From Chloroflexota bacterium (GTDB lineage Bacteria; Chloroflexota; Limnocylindria; Limnocylindrales; CSP1-4): a stretch of 19,809 bases of DNA. Below the pieces are notes generated by a model. The model searched no databases. It was not told where the DNA came from and was given only the letters and a program-made list of their open reading frames with translations. Shown piece by piece: positions 9,454-16,863 of the stretch. Numbering within the stretch: the first letter of the stretch is position 1; the number at the start of each line of letters is the position of its first letter. Position numbers and translations under genes: made by a program. The DNA lies in assembly GCA_005880805.1 (NCBI GenBank), contig VBFZ01000039.1:1-19809 (forward strand), written 5' to 3'.

Positions 9454-10634
9454 GCGCGCACGCCCTGCGCCGATCTCGCGGCCGCGACCGCCTTTCGGGC
9501 TGCATCGTCAAGGCTGGCCGCCGTCTCGAAGCGAGCCTCCCGCAGGAGGCGGCCGGCCTCCTCGGCGTTCGTCCCGACGATGCGCACGACCATCGGCACC
9601 TCGCGCGATTGCATGGCGCGCGCCTCGATCAGCCCGTGCGCCACCTCGTCCCCGCGCGTGATGCCGCCGAAGATGTTGACGAGGATGGCCTCCACGTTCG
9701 GATCCTCGAGGATCAGGCGCATGGCAGCCGCCACCTTGTCGGCTCGCGCACCACCGCCGATGTCCAGGAAGTTGGCCGGCTCGCCACCCGCGCGCTTGAC
9801 GAGGTCCATCGTCGTCATCGCCAGCCCGGCGCCGTTCACCATGCAGCCGATCGTCCCGTCGAGCTTGATGAAGCTGATGCCCTCAGCGCGAGCGGCGCGG
9901 TCGGTCGGGTCCTCCTCGTCCAGGTCGCGCAGGTCCTCCAGGCCGGCATGGCGGGCCAGGGCCGAGTCGTCGAGGGAGACCTTCGCGTCAAGGCATACGA
10001 GTCGTTCGATCACGCCTTCGGAAGCGTGCTTCTCGCGGACGATGGCGAGCGGGTTGATCTCCACCAGGTCGGCGTCGTTGGCGATCATCGCGGCGACGAG
10101 GCCTTTGGCGATCCCGACCGCCTCCTTGAGGTGCCCGGCCAGCCCCAGCGCGAAAGCCATCTGGCGGGCCTGCCAGTCGAGCAGGCCGGCGATCGGATGG
10201 GCGTGGACGCGGACGATCGCCTCAGGACGTTCGGCCGCGACCTGCTCGATCTCCACGCCGCCCTCCGCCGAGCCCATCAGGAGCACCTTCCGGGCAGCGC
10301 GGTCCAGCACCGCCGCGAGGTAGAACTCCCTGACGATGTCGGCCGCGGCCGCGACGAGCACCTTGCGGACCGTGATGCCCTTGATCTCCATGCCCAGGAT
10401 CTCGCGGCCGATCCGCTCCGCCTCGTCCGCGTTTGCGGCCAGCTTCACGCCGCCGGCCTTGCCCCGCCCGCCGACGAGGACCTGGGCCTTCACGACCACC
10501 TGCTCGGCGCCCGCTGCGAACGAGCGGTCGGCTGCGGCGCGAACCTCCTCGGGCGTCCGCGCGACCTCCCAGGGCGGCACCGGCAGCCCCTGCGCAACGA
10601 GGAGCCGCTTCGCGTCCGCTTCCTGGATCTTCAC
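9450..10634 (-). CDS. sucC: Succinyl-CoA synthetase beta subunit
   Basis: This 394-residue ATP-grasp subunit binds the nucleotide and succinate and forms the interface with SucD. It starts KIQEADAKRLL, the usual SucC opening, and has VKAQVLVGGRGKAGGVKL (48-65), EINPLAI near 193 and NFLDIGGGARADKV followed by ILVNIFGGITRGDEVA in the C-terminal ligase domain. The start is GTG with GGAGGA 11 bases upstream, a rather long spacing, but homology places the start here. It is the first gene of sucC-sucD-hypothetical. The 73-bp upstream spacer contains a minus-strand TTGACC (10687-10692) that could be a -35 element, without a convincing -10. Confidence 0.97.
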   Translation of the reverse strand: MKIQEADAKRLLVAQGLPVPPWEVARTPEEVRAAADRSFAAGAEQVVVKAQVLVGGRGKAGGVKLAANADEAERIGREILGMEIKGITVRKVLVAAAADIVREFYLAAVLDRAARKVLLMGSAEGGVEIEQVAAERPEAIVRVHAHPIAGLLDWQARQMAFALGLAGHLKEAVGIAKGLVAAMIANDADLVEINPLAIVREKHASEGVIERLVCLDAKVSLDDSALARHAGLEDLRDLDEEDPTDRAARAEGISFIKLDGTIGCMVNGAGLAMTTMDLVKRAGGEPANFLDIGGGARADKVAAAMRLILEDPNVEAILVNIFGGITRGDEVAHGLIEARAMQSREVPMVVRIVGTNAEEAGRLLREARFETAASLDDAARKAVAAARSAQGVRA

Positions 10635-10707
10635 GCGCGAATCCGTCCTCCGTCGTGGGGAATGTCCGCGATGGTACAGGCCCTGCGGTCAACCCCCGCC
10701 GCAGCGG

Positions 10708-11343
10708 TCATGAGCGACGGGCCAGGACCCAAAGGAACGTTTCGTCCTCGTCCGGGCGGTGGGTCGTAACGACCTCCGACTCGACCGGCTCGAGGCCGCT
10801 CTCGCGCAGCAGCCCAAGGTTCGTCTGGGCATCGAACCCGCTGAAGAACATCTCGACGCCGAGCCATTGGCCCGTCCACCCGGGATCATCGCTCGCTGTG
10901 AGGGTCCCGACGAAGGAGCCGCCGGGCCGCAGCCAGCCGGCGATGCGCGCGAAGAGCGTCGGGTGCAGCTCGCGCGGGACGTGGATGATCGAGTACATGG
11001 CGATGACGCCGTCGAGGGAAGCGGCGTCGAACTCCACGGTCGTCATGTCCCCGTGGATGAACCGGGCCTGGGGGGCCTCCGCCCGCGCACGCTCGAGTTG
11101 CCCTTCCGAGATGTCGACCCCGGTCAGCTCGTACTGCGAAGCGAGCCACGAGGCATCGGGTCCCGCGCCGCTGCCGAGCTCCACCACCCGGCCGCCGGCC
11201 GGCACCAGCTTCGCGAAGCGCGCCAGCCAGGCGGCCTTCGGCTCGCCCTCGGCCGTCGACGCCCATTCGGCGAAGCGATCGACGATCCGATCGTAGCCCG
11301 CGGCAACCATGCGCGACCGCGGATTGACCCGCTCCTTCGTCAC
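10708..11343 (-). CDS. Class I SAM-dependent methyltransferase
   Basis: This 211-residue Rossmann-fold methyltransferase has motif I VVELGSGAG (53-61), the acidic residue binding the SAM ribose in TGVDIS (Asp78), motif II-like IHGDMTTVEF (96-105) and LRPGGSFVGTL (138-148). The sequence IDRFAEWA-like opening is typical of small-molecule methyltransferases, but the substrate cannot be told. The start is uncertain. GTG at 11341-11343 is preceded six bases away by a weak CATGCT -10-like element, which would give a leaderless message. ATG at 11308-11310 is in frame but has AAGGAG about 20 bases away. The gene diverges from the isocitrate dehydrogenase gene across 67 bp and precedes sucC by 73 bp. 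Confidence 0.85.
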   Translation of the reverse strand: MTKERVNPRSRMVAAGYDRIVDRFAEWASTAEGEPKAAWLARFAKLVPAGGRVVELGSGAGPDASWLASQYELTGVDISEGQLERARAEAPQARFIHGDMTTVEFDAASLDGVIAMYSIIHVPRELHPTLFARIAGWLRPGGSFVGTLTASDDPGWTGQWLGVEMFFSGFDAQTNLGLLRESGLEPVESEVVTTHRPDEDETFLWVLARRS

Positions 11344-11398
11344 CCGCCGAGCATGGCACAGGACCGGCGGGGCGCAGGCCCGTCGAGGGTCACGCAGA

Positions 11399-11404
11399 TA
11401 GAAT
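11399..11404 (+). promoter_or_regulatory. Probable -10 element of a leaderless promoter for icd
   Basis: TAGAAT is followed by six bases (GCGGGC) and then the ATG at 11411. A transcript would therefore begin at or next to the start codon. No Shine-Dalgarno sequence lies in between, and no good -35 is seen at 17 bases. This geometry is that of leaderless genes. Confidence 0.6.
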
Positions 11405-11410
11405 GCGGGC

Positions 11411-12466
11411 ATGGCCCACCGAGTCACGTTGATCCCCGGCGACGGCATCGGGCCGGAGCTGGCGGAGGCGACGAGGCGCGTGCTCGACGCGTCGGGAGTG
11501 GGCTTCGAGTGGGATGTCGTCGAGGCAGGCGAGGCCGTCATCGAGCGCCATGGGACGCCCCTGCCGGAGTACGTCCTCGAGTCGATCCGTCGCAATCGGG
11601 TCGCGCTCAAGGGCCCGATCACGACCCCGATCGGCACCGGCTTCCGGTCCGTAAACGTCACGCTTCGCCAGGCACTCGGGCTGTACGCCAACCTGCGCCC
11701 TGCCCGCTCGATGAAGGGCCTCGAGACCCGTTACGAGAACGTCGACCTCGTGATCGTGCGTGAGAACACCGAGGACCTGTACGCCGGGATCGAGCACATG
11801 GTCGGCCCGGACGCCGCGGAGAGCATCAAGATCATCACCCGCACCGCGTCGGAGCGCGTGGCGCGCTTTGCGTTCGACTATGCGGTCGCCAACGGCCGGC
11901 GGAAGGTCACCGCCGTACACAAGGCGAACATCATGAAGCTGTCCGACGGGCTCTTCCTGGAGTCGTGCCGGACCGTGGCGGCACAGTACGAGGGTCGGGT
12001 CGAGTTCGAGGACCGGATCGTCGACAACATGTGCATGCAGCTGGTCCAGAAACCCGAGCTGTACGACGTGCTCGTCCTGCCGAACCTTTACGGCGACATC
12101 GTCAGCGACCTGGCCGCGGGTCTCGTCGGCGGGCTGGGCGTGGCCCCCGGCGCGAACATCGGCACCGAGGCGGCCGTGTTCGAGGCGGTCCACGGCTCCG
12201 TGCCGAAGTACGCCGGCCAGAACAAGGCAAACCCGACCGCTCTGATGCTGTCCGGCGTCCTCATGCTTCGGCACCTCGGCGAGACGGCCGCTGCAGAGCG
12301 GGTGGAGACGGCGATCCGCGACGTCGTGGCGGACGGCCGCTCCGTGACCTACGACCTTGGGGGGACGGCCGGGACGAGCGACATGGCAGACGCAGTCATC
12401 GAGCGACTGGCGGCCGCCGACGACGCGGAACGGGCGCGCCCCGTCGCACCCGCGCCAGCGTCCTGA
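11411..12466 (+). CDS. icd: Isocitrate dehydrogenase (isocitrate/isopropylmalate family)
   Basis: This 351-residue beta-decarboxylating dehydrogenase converts isocitrate to 2-oxoglutarate. IPGDGIGPE lies at 8-16. Substrate residues include Ser80 in FRSVNVTLRQ, Arg86, Arg96 in ANLRPARS, Arg117 in VRENTEDLYAG, Tyr124 and Lys171, and the metal site includes Asp229 and Asp233. The Ser-x-Asn-x-x-Leu-Arg segment marks isocitrate rather than isopropylmalate dehydrogenase. The length and overall style resemble NAD-type enzymes. The coenzyme loop, however, reads HGSVPKYAGQNKANP with Lys266-Tyr267, as in NADP enzymes, where NAD enzymes have Asp-Ile. Tyr314 is also present, but the NADP-type Arg is replaced by Gly318 and Val by Ala273. 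The residue tail after 338 is Ala/Pro-rich. It is 46 bp upstream of the succinate dehydrogenase genes and probably shares their transcript. Confidence 0.9.
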   Translation: MAHRVTLIPGDGIGPELAEATRRVLDASGVGFEWDVVEAGEAVIERHGTPLPEYVLESIRRNRVALKGPITTPIGTGFRSVNVTLRQALGLYANLRPARSMKGLETRYENVDLVIVRENTEDLYAGIEHMVGPDAAESIKIITRTASERVARFAFDYAVANGRRKVTAVHKANIMKLSDGLFLESCRTVAAQYEGRVEFEDRIVDNMCMQLVQKPELYDVLVLPNLYGDIVSDLAAGLVGGLGVAPGANIGTEAAVFEAVHGSVPKYAGQNKANPTALMLSGVLMLRHLGETAAAERVETAIRDVVADGRSVTYDLGGTAGTSDMADAVIERLAAADDAERARPVAPAPAS

Positions 12467-12512
12467 CGGAGCCTGCGTTCGTGACGGACACGCCGAAGCT
12501 CAAGGGTCAACG

Positions 12513-13358
12513 ATGACCTCGATCGCGCCGCCGGCCGCGCAGCTGGATCGGCCCGCTTCCCCCGCCAGGCCGCCGGCGTCGCCGATCAAGCCGACGGGCA
12601 CGGCCCGGCAGGGGCTCTTCGCGACACGTCGCCCCGACGCCTGGTGGATCGAGCCGACGATCGTGGCGATCGGGTTCGGCGCGTTCATCCTCTATTCGCT
12701 GTTCTCGTCGCTGGTCTGGGAGCCGGTCTTCCACGTGCCGTACGAGGCGCAGGGCTACCTCTCGCCCTTCTTCTCGCCGCTCATCAAGCCGGACTGGCTG
12801 CCGTGGTGGTTCTCGCCGGCGATCCTGATCCTGTGGATCCCGCTCGGCTTCCGGACGACCTGCTACTACTACCGCAAGGCCTACTACCGGGCGTACTTCG
12901 TCGATCCACCGGCGTGCGCTGTCGGGGAGCCGACCATCCACAGCCGGTACCGCCTCGAAGCCGCCTTCCCGTTCATTCTCCAAAACATCCACCGCTACTT
13001 CCTGTACCTGGCGTTCATCCCACTCTTCTTCCTGTGGCTCGACGCGTTCCTCGCGCTTCGCCAGGAGGGGGTCTGGCGGATCGGGGTCATCGGGGCGCTG
13101 ATGTTCCTCAACGTCGCCCTGCTGACCGGTTACTCGCTGTCGTGCCACTCCTTCCGCCACGTGATCGGCGGCAAGATGGACTGCTTCTCCTGCAGCCGCG
13201 GCGCCCTCCTGCGCTACCGGGCCTGGGAGCGCGCGACCTGGCTGAACATCCATCACTTGCGCTGGGCGTGGGCCAGCCTGATCTCGGTCGCCGTGACCGA
13301 CCTGCTGATCCGCTTGCTCGCCATCGGGGTCATCGGCGATCCCGCGCTGCGCTTCTGA
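12513..13358 (+). CDS. sdhC: Sdh1-type succinate dehydrogenase membrane anchor
   Basis: This 281-residue protein is the membrane subunit that carries electrons from SdhB to quinone. Five hydrophobic segments are visible at about 45-68, 98-115, 152-175, 188-208 and 250-270, after a Pro/Ala-rich N-terminus. It resembles the single long anchor of mycobacterial Sdh1 (Rv0249c type), not the paired small SdhC/SdhD. Cys and His residues cluster around the fourth and fifth helices: Cys211-His212-His216 (SCHSFRH), Cys224 and Cys227 (DCFSC) and His247-His248 (NIHH). These could bind haem or an iron-sulfur cluster; the mycobacterial Sdh1 structure, as I recall, has a membrane-embedded Rieske-type cluster. 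The ATG follows AAGGG. The longer upstream frame overlaps icd and is not coding. SdhA begins 18 bp later. Confidence 0.87.
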   Translation: MTSIAPPAAQLDRPASPARPPASPIKPTGTARQGLFATRRPDAWWIEPTIVAIGFGAFILYSLFSSLVWEPVFHVPYEAQGYLSPFFSPLIKPDWLPWWFSPAILILWIPLGFRTTCYYYRKAYYRAYFVDPPACAVGEPTIHSRYRLEAAFPFILQNIHRYFLYLAFIPLFFLWLDAFLALRQEGVWRIGVIGALMFLNVALLTGYSLSCHSFRHVIGGKMDCFSCSRGALLRYRAWERATWLNIHHLRWAWASLISVAVTDLLIRLLAIGVIGDPALRF

Positions 13359-13376
13359 GCCGGCGCCCGAACTGAG

Positions 13377-15197
13377 GTGGCGATCTCCGGGTTCGAGACG
13401 CACGTTCACGACGTTCTGGTGGTCGGAGCCGGCGGAGCCGGGCTGCGTGCGGCGATCGAGGCGCGAGCGCGCGGCGCGAGCGTCGGCCTCGTGTGCAAGT
13501 CGCTGCTCGGCAAGGCGCACACGGTCATGGCCGAGGGCGGTGCCGCGGCGGCCCTCGCCCACGTCGCCCCCGACGACAACTGGAAGGTCCACTTCCGGGA
13601 CACGATGGTCGGCGGCAAGCTCCTCAACCACCCGCGCATGGCACAGCTCCACGCGCTGGAGGCGCCGGACCGCATCCGCGAGCTGGAGCTGTGGGGCGCG
13701 GTCTTCGATCGAACGGCGGATGGGCGGATCAGCCAGCGGCCGTTCGGTGGGCACACCTACCCACGGCTGGCCCACGTCGGCGACCGAACAGGCCTCGAGA
13801 TGATGCGAACCCTGCAGGACAAGGCGGTCCACTCCGACGTGGACGTGTACATGGAGTGCACGATCACGCACCTGATCACGGGTCCCGGTCGGATCATGGG
13901 GGCCTTCGGCTACTGGCGCGTGACCGGCGAGCCCGTGCTGTTCCCGGCCAAAGCCGTCGTCCTGGCCACCGGCGGGATCGGGAAGGCGTACGAGGTCACC
14001 TCGAACTCCTGGGAGTACAGCGGCGACGGCCACGCGCTGGCCTACCTCGCCGGCGCCGAGCTGATCGACATGGAGTTCGTCCAGTTCCACCCCACGGGCA
14101 TGGTCTGGCCGCCGGGTGTGCGTGGATTGCTGGTCACGGAGGCCGTCCGCGGCGAGGGTGGAATCCTGCGCAACAAGGACGGCGAGCGGTTCATGTGGAA
14201 GTACCTGCCCGAGGACCGCCGCCAGGAGTACGCGGCCACCGACGAAGAGGCGGAGCGCTGGGTGGAGGTCACGGCGCAGGGCCGCAGCAGCGAGGCGCGG
14301 CGACCCCCCGAGCTCTCGACCCGTGACAACGTGTCGCGGGCGATCTATACCGAGGTCAAGGAGGGTCGCGGCTCACCGCACGGCGGCGTGTACCTCGACA
14401 TCAGCTACCTGCCGGCCGAGCACATTCGGCGGAAGCTGCCCTCGATGTTCGACCAGTTCAAGGAGCTGGCCGACGTCGACATCACGCGTGGCCCCATGGA
14501 GGTGGGTCCGACGACCCATTACGTCATGGGCGGCGTGCGGGTCGACGCGGAGACGGGGGCCACCACCGTGCCGGGACTGTTCGCCGCGGGCGAGGTGGCG
14601 GGCGGCATGCACGGCGCCAACCGGCTGGGCGGGAACTCGTTGTCCGACCTGCTGGTGTTCGGGGCGCGCACGGGCGCGGGCGCGGCGGCCTACGCAGCGC
14701 GAAACGCTGCGTCAGCGTACGTGGACCCTTCGCAGGCGTACCGCGCCGCACGGCAGTTGTCCGCTCCCCTCGAACGGGAGGACGGCGAGGACGCGTACGC
14801 GATCCAGCGCGACCTCCAGGCGATGATGCAGTCGCTCGTCGGGATCTTCCGCGAGGAGGCCGACCTGAGGGAGGCGCTCGGCCGCCTGACGGATCTCGAG
14901 ACGCGCTGGCAGTCGATCAAGGTCACCGGCGGCCGGATGTACAACCCGGGTTGGAACCTCGTCTTCGAGTTGCGGAACCTGCTGACGGTGTCGCGGGCCG
15001 TCACCCTGAGTGCGCTGCAGCGCACTGAGAGCCGCGGCGCGCACAGCCGCGTGGACTATCCGGAGCAGGACGACAGGAACTGGGGAGTCATCAACAGCGT
15101 GATATGCCGCGGTCCCGACGGCGCGATGATGGTCGCCCGCAGTGGCGTTCCGCCGATGGCGTCCGAGCTGCGCGGCCTGCTGGGAGCGGCGCATTGA
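13377..15197 (+). CDS. sdhA: Succinate dehydrogenase flavoprotein subunit
   Basis: This 606-residue FAD subunit oxidises succinate to fumarate. The Rossmann dinucleotide motif GAGGAGL is at 17-23. His48 in KAHTVMAEGG is the predicted covalent FAD site. Active-site residues include His238 (QFHPTG), the proton-shuttle arginine Arg321 in RDNVSRAIYTEV, His381 in HYVMGG and Arg416 in GANRLGGNSLSD. The C-terminal helical domain is complete. The start is GTG with only a poor GAGG next to it, suggesting coupling to the anchor gene 18 bp upstream. The order anchor-SdhA-SdhB is that of mycobacterial Sdh1. A fumarate reductase acting in reverse is possible, but the icd and sucCD neighbours fit oxidative use. 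Confidence 0.95.
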   Translation: MAISGFETHVHDVLVVGAGGAGLRAAIEARARGASVGLVCKSLLGKAHTVMAEGGAAAALAHVAPDDNWKVHFRDTMVGGKLLNHPRMAQLHALEAPDRIRELELWGAVFDRTADGRISQRPFGGHTYPRLAHVGDRTGLEMMRTLQDKAVHSDVDVYMECTITHLITGPGRIMGAFGYWRVTGEPVLFPAKAVVLATGGIGKAYEVTSNSWEYSGDGHALAYLAGAELIDMEFVQFHPTGMVWPPGVRGLLVTEAVRGEGGILRNKDGERFMWKYLPEDRRQEYAATDEEAERWVEVTAQGRSSEARRPPELSTRDNVSRAIYTEVKEGRGSPHGGVYLDISYLPAEHIRRKLPSMFDQFKELADVDITRGPMEVGPTTHYVMGGVRVDAETGATTVPGLFAAGEVAGGMHGANRLGGNSLSDLLVFGARTGAGAAAYAARNAASAYVDPSQAYRAARQLSAPLEREDGEDAYAIQRDLQAMMQSLVGIFREEADLREALGRLTDLETRWQSIKVTGGRMYNPGWNLVFELRNLLTVSRAVTLSALQRTESRGAHSRVDYPEQDDRNWGVINSVICRGPDGAMMVARSGVPPMASELRGLLGAAH

Positions 15198-15212
15198 CGC
15201 GGGGGAGGTTCG

Positions 15213-16214
15213 ATGCCTGACGCCCACCTGAAGGTCTTCCGCGGCCGACCGGGCGAACCGAGCGAGTTCGTCGACTTCGACGTGCCGGTCGAGGAGGGGA
15301 TGGTCGTCCTCGACGCCCTCCACTGGATCCAGGGCCATCGGGCACCCGACCTCGCCGTCCGCTGGAACTGCAAGGCGGCCAAGTGCGGATCGTGCGGCGC
15401 CGAGGTCAACGGCCGGCCGAGCCTGACCTGCAAGACGCGCCTGTCGGACTTCGACCTCGACGAGCCGATCACCGTCGAGCCGATGCGCGCGTTTCCGCTC
15501 ATCAAGGACCTGGTCACGGACGTCTCATGGAACTACGCGGTCAACCGGACGATCACGCCGTTCACGCCGCCCGAGAACCTTCCCCAGGAGCAATGGCGCT
15601 GGCAGCAGCGTGACGTCGATCGCGTTCAGGAATTCCGCAAGTGCATCGAGTGCTTCCTGTGCCAGGACGTCTGCCACGTGCTGCGCAACCACGAGACGGA
15701 GCGGGCATTCATGGGTCCGCGCTTCCTGATCCGGGTCGCGTCGCTGGAGATGCACCCGATCGACCAGGTCGATCGCCGCCAGTACCTCAAGGACTCCGGC
15801 GGGATCGGCTACTGCAACATCACGAAGTGCTGCACCGAGGTGTGCCCGGAACACATCAAGATCACCGACAACGGGATCATTCCGCTCAAGGAGCGGGTCG
15901 CCGACGCGTACTACGACCCATTGCAATGGGCGTGGCGGAAGCTCCGCGGCCGGGAGGCGACCGGAGCCGGCACCGAGCTTCCCGTCCTGCCGGCGCCCGT
16001 TGGGGCCCCACCGCCGCCAGCCGCCGCCACAACACCAACTGACGCGACCGCGACCGAATCCGCACCAGCCCAGACGGCCGAGCCCGCAGCGGCTGGCACC
16101 GGACCGGCGCGGCCTCCACGCCGCGTGCGAACGACCAAGAGCGCGAGGCAAACGGCCGGCAGGAAGGATGCTGCCCGTGCGCCGCGGGGCCGCCGGGACG
16201 GGGGCGCCGGCTGA
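15213..16214 (+). CDS. sdhB: Succinate dehydrogenase iron-sulfur subunit with long C-terminal tail
   Basis: This 333-residue subunit passes electrons from FAD to the anchor through three clusters. The [2Fe-2S] ligands are Cys53, Cys58, Cys61 and Cys73. The [4Fe-4S] cluster uses Cys144, Cys147, Cys150 and Cys211, and the [3Fe-4S] cluster uses Cys154, Cys201 and Cys207. The family domain ends near residue 248. A further 85 residues follow: first Ala/Pro/Thr-rich (about 255-300), then strongly basic (about 301-333, rich in Arg and Lys). The tail looks disordered and is absent from ordinary SdhB. GGGGGAGG lies just before the ATG. The last four bases of the gene overlap the possible CTG start of the RNase H gene. 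Confidence 0.95.
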   Translation: MPDAHLKVFRGRPGEPSEFVDFDVPVEEGMVVLDALHWIQGHRAPDLAVRWNCKAAKCGSCGAEVNGRPSLTCKTRLSDFDLDEPITVEPMRAFPLIKDLVTDVSWNYAVNRTITPFTPPENLPQEQWRWQQRDVDRVQEFRKCIECFLCQDVCHVLRNHETERAFMGPRFLIRVASLEMHPIDQVDRRQYLKDSGGIGYCNITKCCTEVCPEHIKITDNGIIPLKERVADAYYDPLQWAWRKLRGREATGAGTELPVLPAPVGAPPPPAAATTPTDATATESAPAQTAEPAAAGTGPARPPRRVRTTKSARQTAGRKDAARAPRGRRDGGAG

Positions 16215-16810
16215 CGTCGAGCAGCCGCCGCCGGGAGGCGCCCGCCGATCCATTCGGCAACCTGTGGCCCGACGAAGGCCCGCTCGAGGGCCGGGCCGGG
16301 ACGGCCGAAAGCCTTGGAGCCTCGAAAGCCACCGATGCGCATGGCCTGCGCCTGATCGTCCGGACGGATGGAGCTGCGCGCGGCAATCCCGGCCCCGCCG
16401 CCGCCGGTGCCGTGCTCATCGACGCCTCAGCACCGAACGCGGGCGATCCGCTGGCGGCTCCAGTCGCGTCGATCTCCGACTACCTCGGGATCGCCACGAA
16501 CAACGTGGCCGAGTACACGGCCGTCGTCCGCGCACTCCGCCTGGCGCGCGAGCTCGGCGCCGACGAGGTGGACCTCCTGCTCGACTCGAAGCTGATCGTC
16601 GAGCAGCTCCACGGCCGCTGGAAGGTCAAGGACGCCAAGCTCCTGCCCCTCTGGAACGAGGCCCGGAGCCTGCTGAGCGCCTCCCGACGATGGTCGGCCA
16701 CCCACGTGGGGCGAGCGCAGAACAGCGCGGCCGACGCGCTCTGCAACGCCGCGATCGACCGTGTTCTTGCCGGCGGCCCTGCCTCGGTCGTAGTCCAGCC
16801 CGAGGTTTGA
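16211..16810 (+). CDS. RNase HI-like protein, start codon unresolved
   Basis: This frame encodes an RNase H-fold protein that would cut RNA in RNA-DNA hybrids. All four acidic catalytic positions are seen: Asp in RTDGAARGNPGP (codon 16367), Glu in TNNVAEYTAV, Asp in LLLDSKLIVEQLHGRW and Asp in QNSAADALCNAAID. The stop at 16808-16810 is clear. The start is not. The first ATG/GTG/TTG in frame is GTG at 16412, which would remove the first catalytic Asp. The frame stays open upstream past 16140 without any such codon. CTG at 16211 overlaps the sdhB stop as CTGA and is used here as a provisional start, giving 199 residues. CTG at 16346 or a frameshift from ATG 16168 are alternatives. It could belong to the reverse-transcriptase-like RNase HI group. 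Confidence 0.75.
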   Translation: MTSSSRRREAPADPFGNLWPDEGPLEGRAGTAESLGASKATDAHGLRLIVRTDGAARGNPGPAAAGAVLIDASAPNAGDPLAAPVASISDYLGIATNNVAEYTAVVRALRLARELGADEVDLLLDSKLIVEQLHGRWKVKDAKLLPLWNEARSLLSASRRWSATHVGRAQNSAADALCNAAIDRVLAGGPASVVVQPEV

Positions 16811-16863
16811 GCGCGCGGACGTGTAGGCTCAATCGCGTCCAGCCCAGGAGAGTCGCCAGCCTG

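Noticed and set aside
8507..9511. N-terminal extension of the gene after sucD, opening at 9511 on the minus strand
   Set aside because: The extension lies in another frame of sucD and is Arg/Gly-rich. The strong ribosome-binding site at 8515-8523 places the true start at 8506.
8704..10323. A 539-codon open frame on the plus strand
   Set aside because: It is antisense to sucD and sucC, whose motifs are complete, and its product is Arg/Ser-rich without domains.
11411..12466. 3-isopropylmalate dehydrogenase as the identity of this gene
   Set aside because: The substrate loop has Ser80 and SVNVTLRQ, as in isocitrate dehydrogenases, instead of the isopropylmalate pattern, and the neighbours are TCA genes.
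12507..14090. A 527-codon open frame on the minus strand
   Set aside because: It is antisense to the SDH anchor and SdhA genes. Its product is Arg/Asp/Val-rich shadow sequence.
16701..16720. CCCACGTGGG palindrome considered as a parS site
   Set aside because: Only the central CACGTG agrees with parS. The flanks do not match, and the site lies inside the RNase H coding region.
16000..16863. In-frame extension of the cyclase-STAND gene giving 1220 codons
   Set aside because: The added part overlaps sdhB and the RNase H gene in another frame and encodes Arg/Pro-rich sequence. The cyclase domain begins soon after the ATG at 16864.
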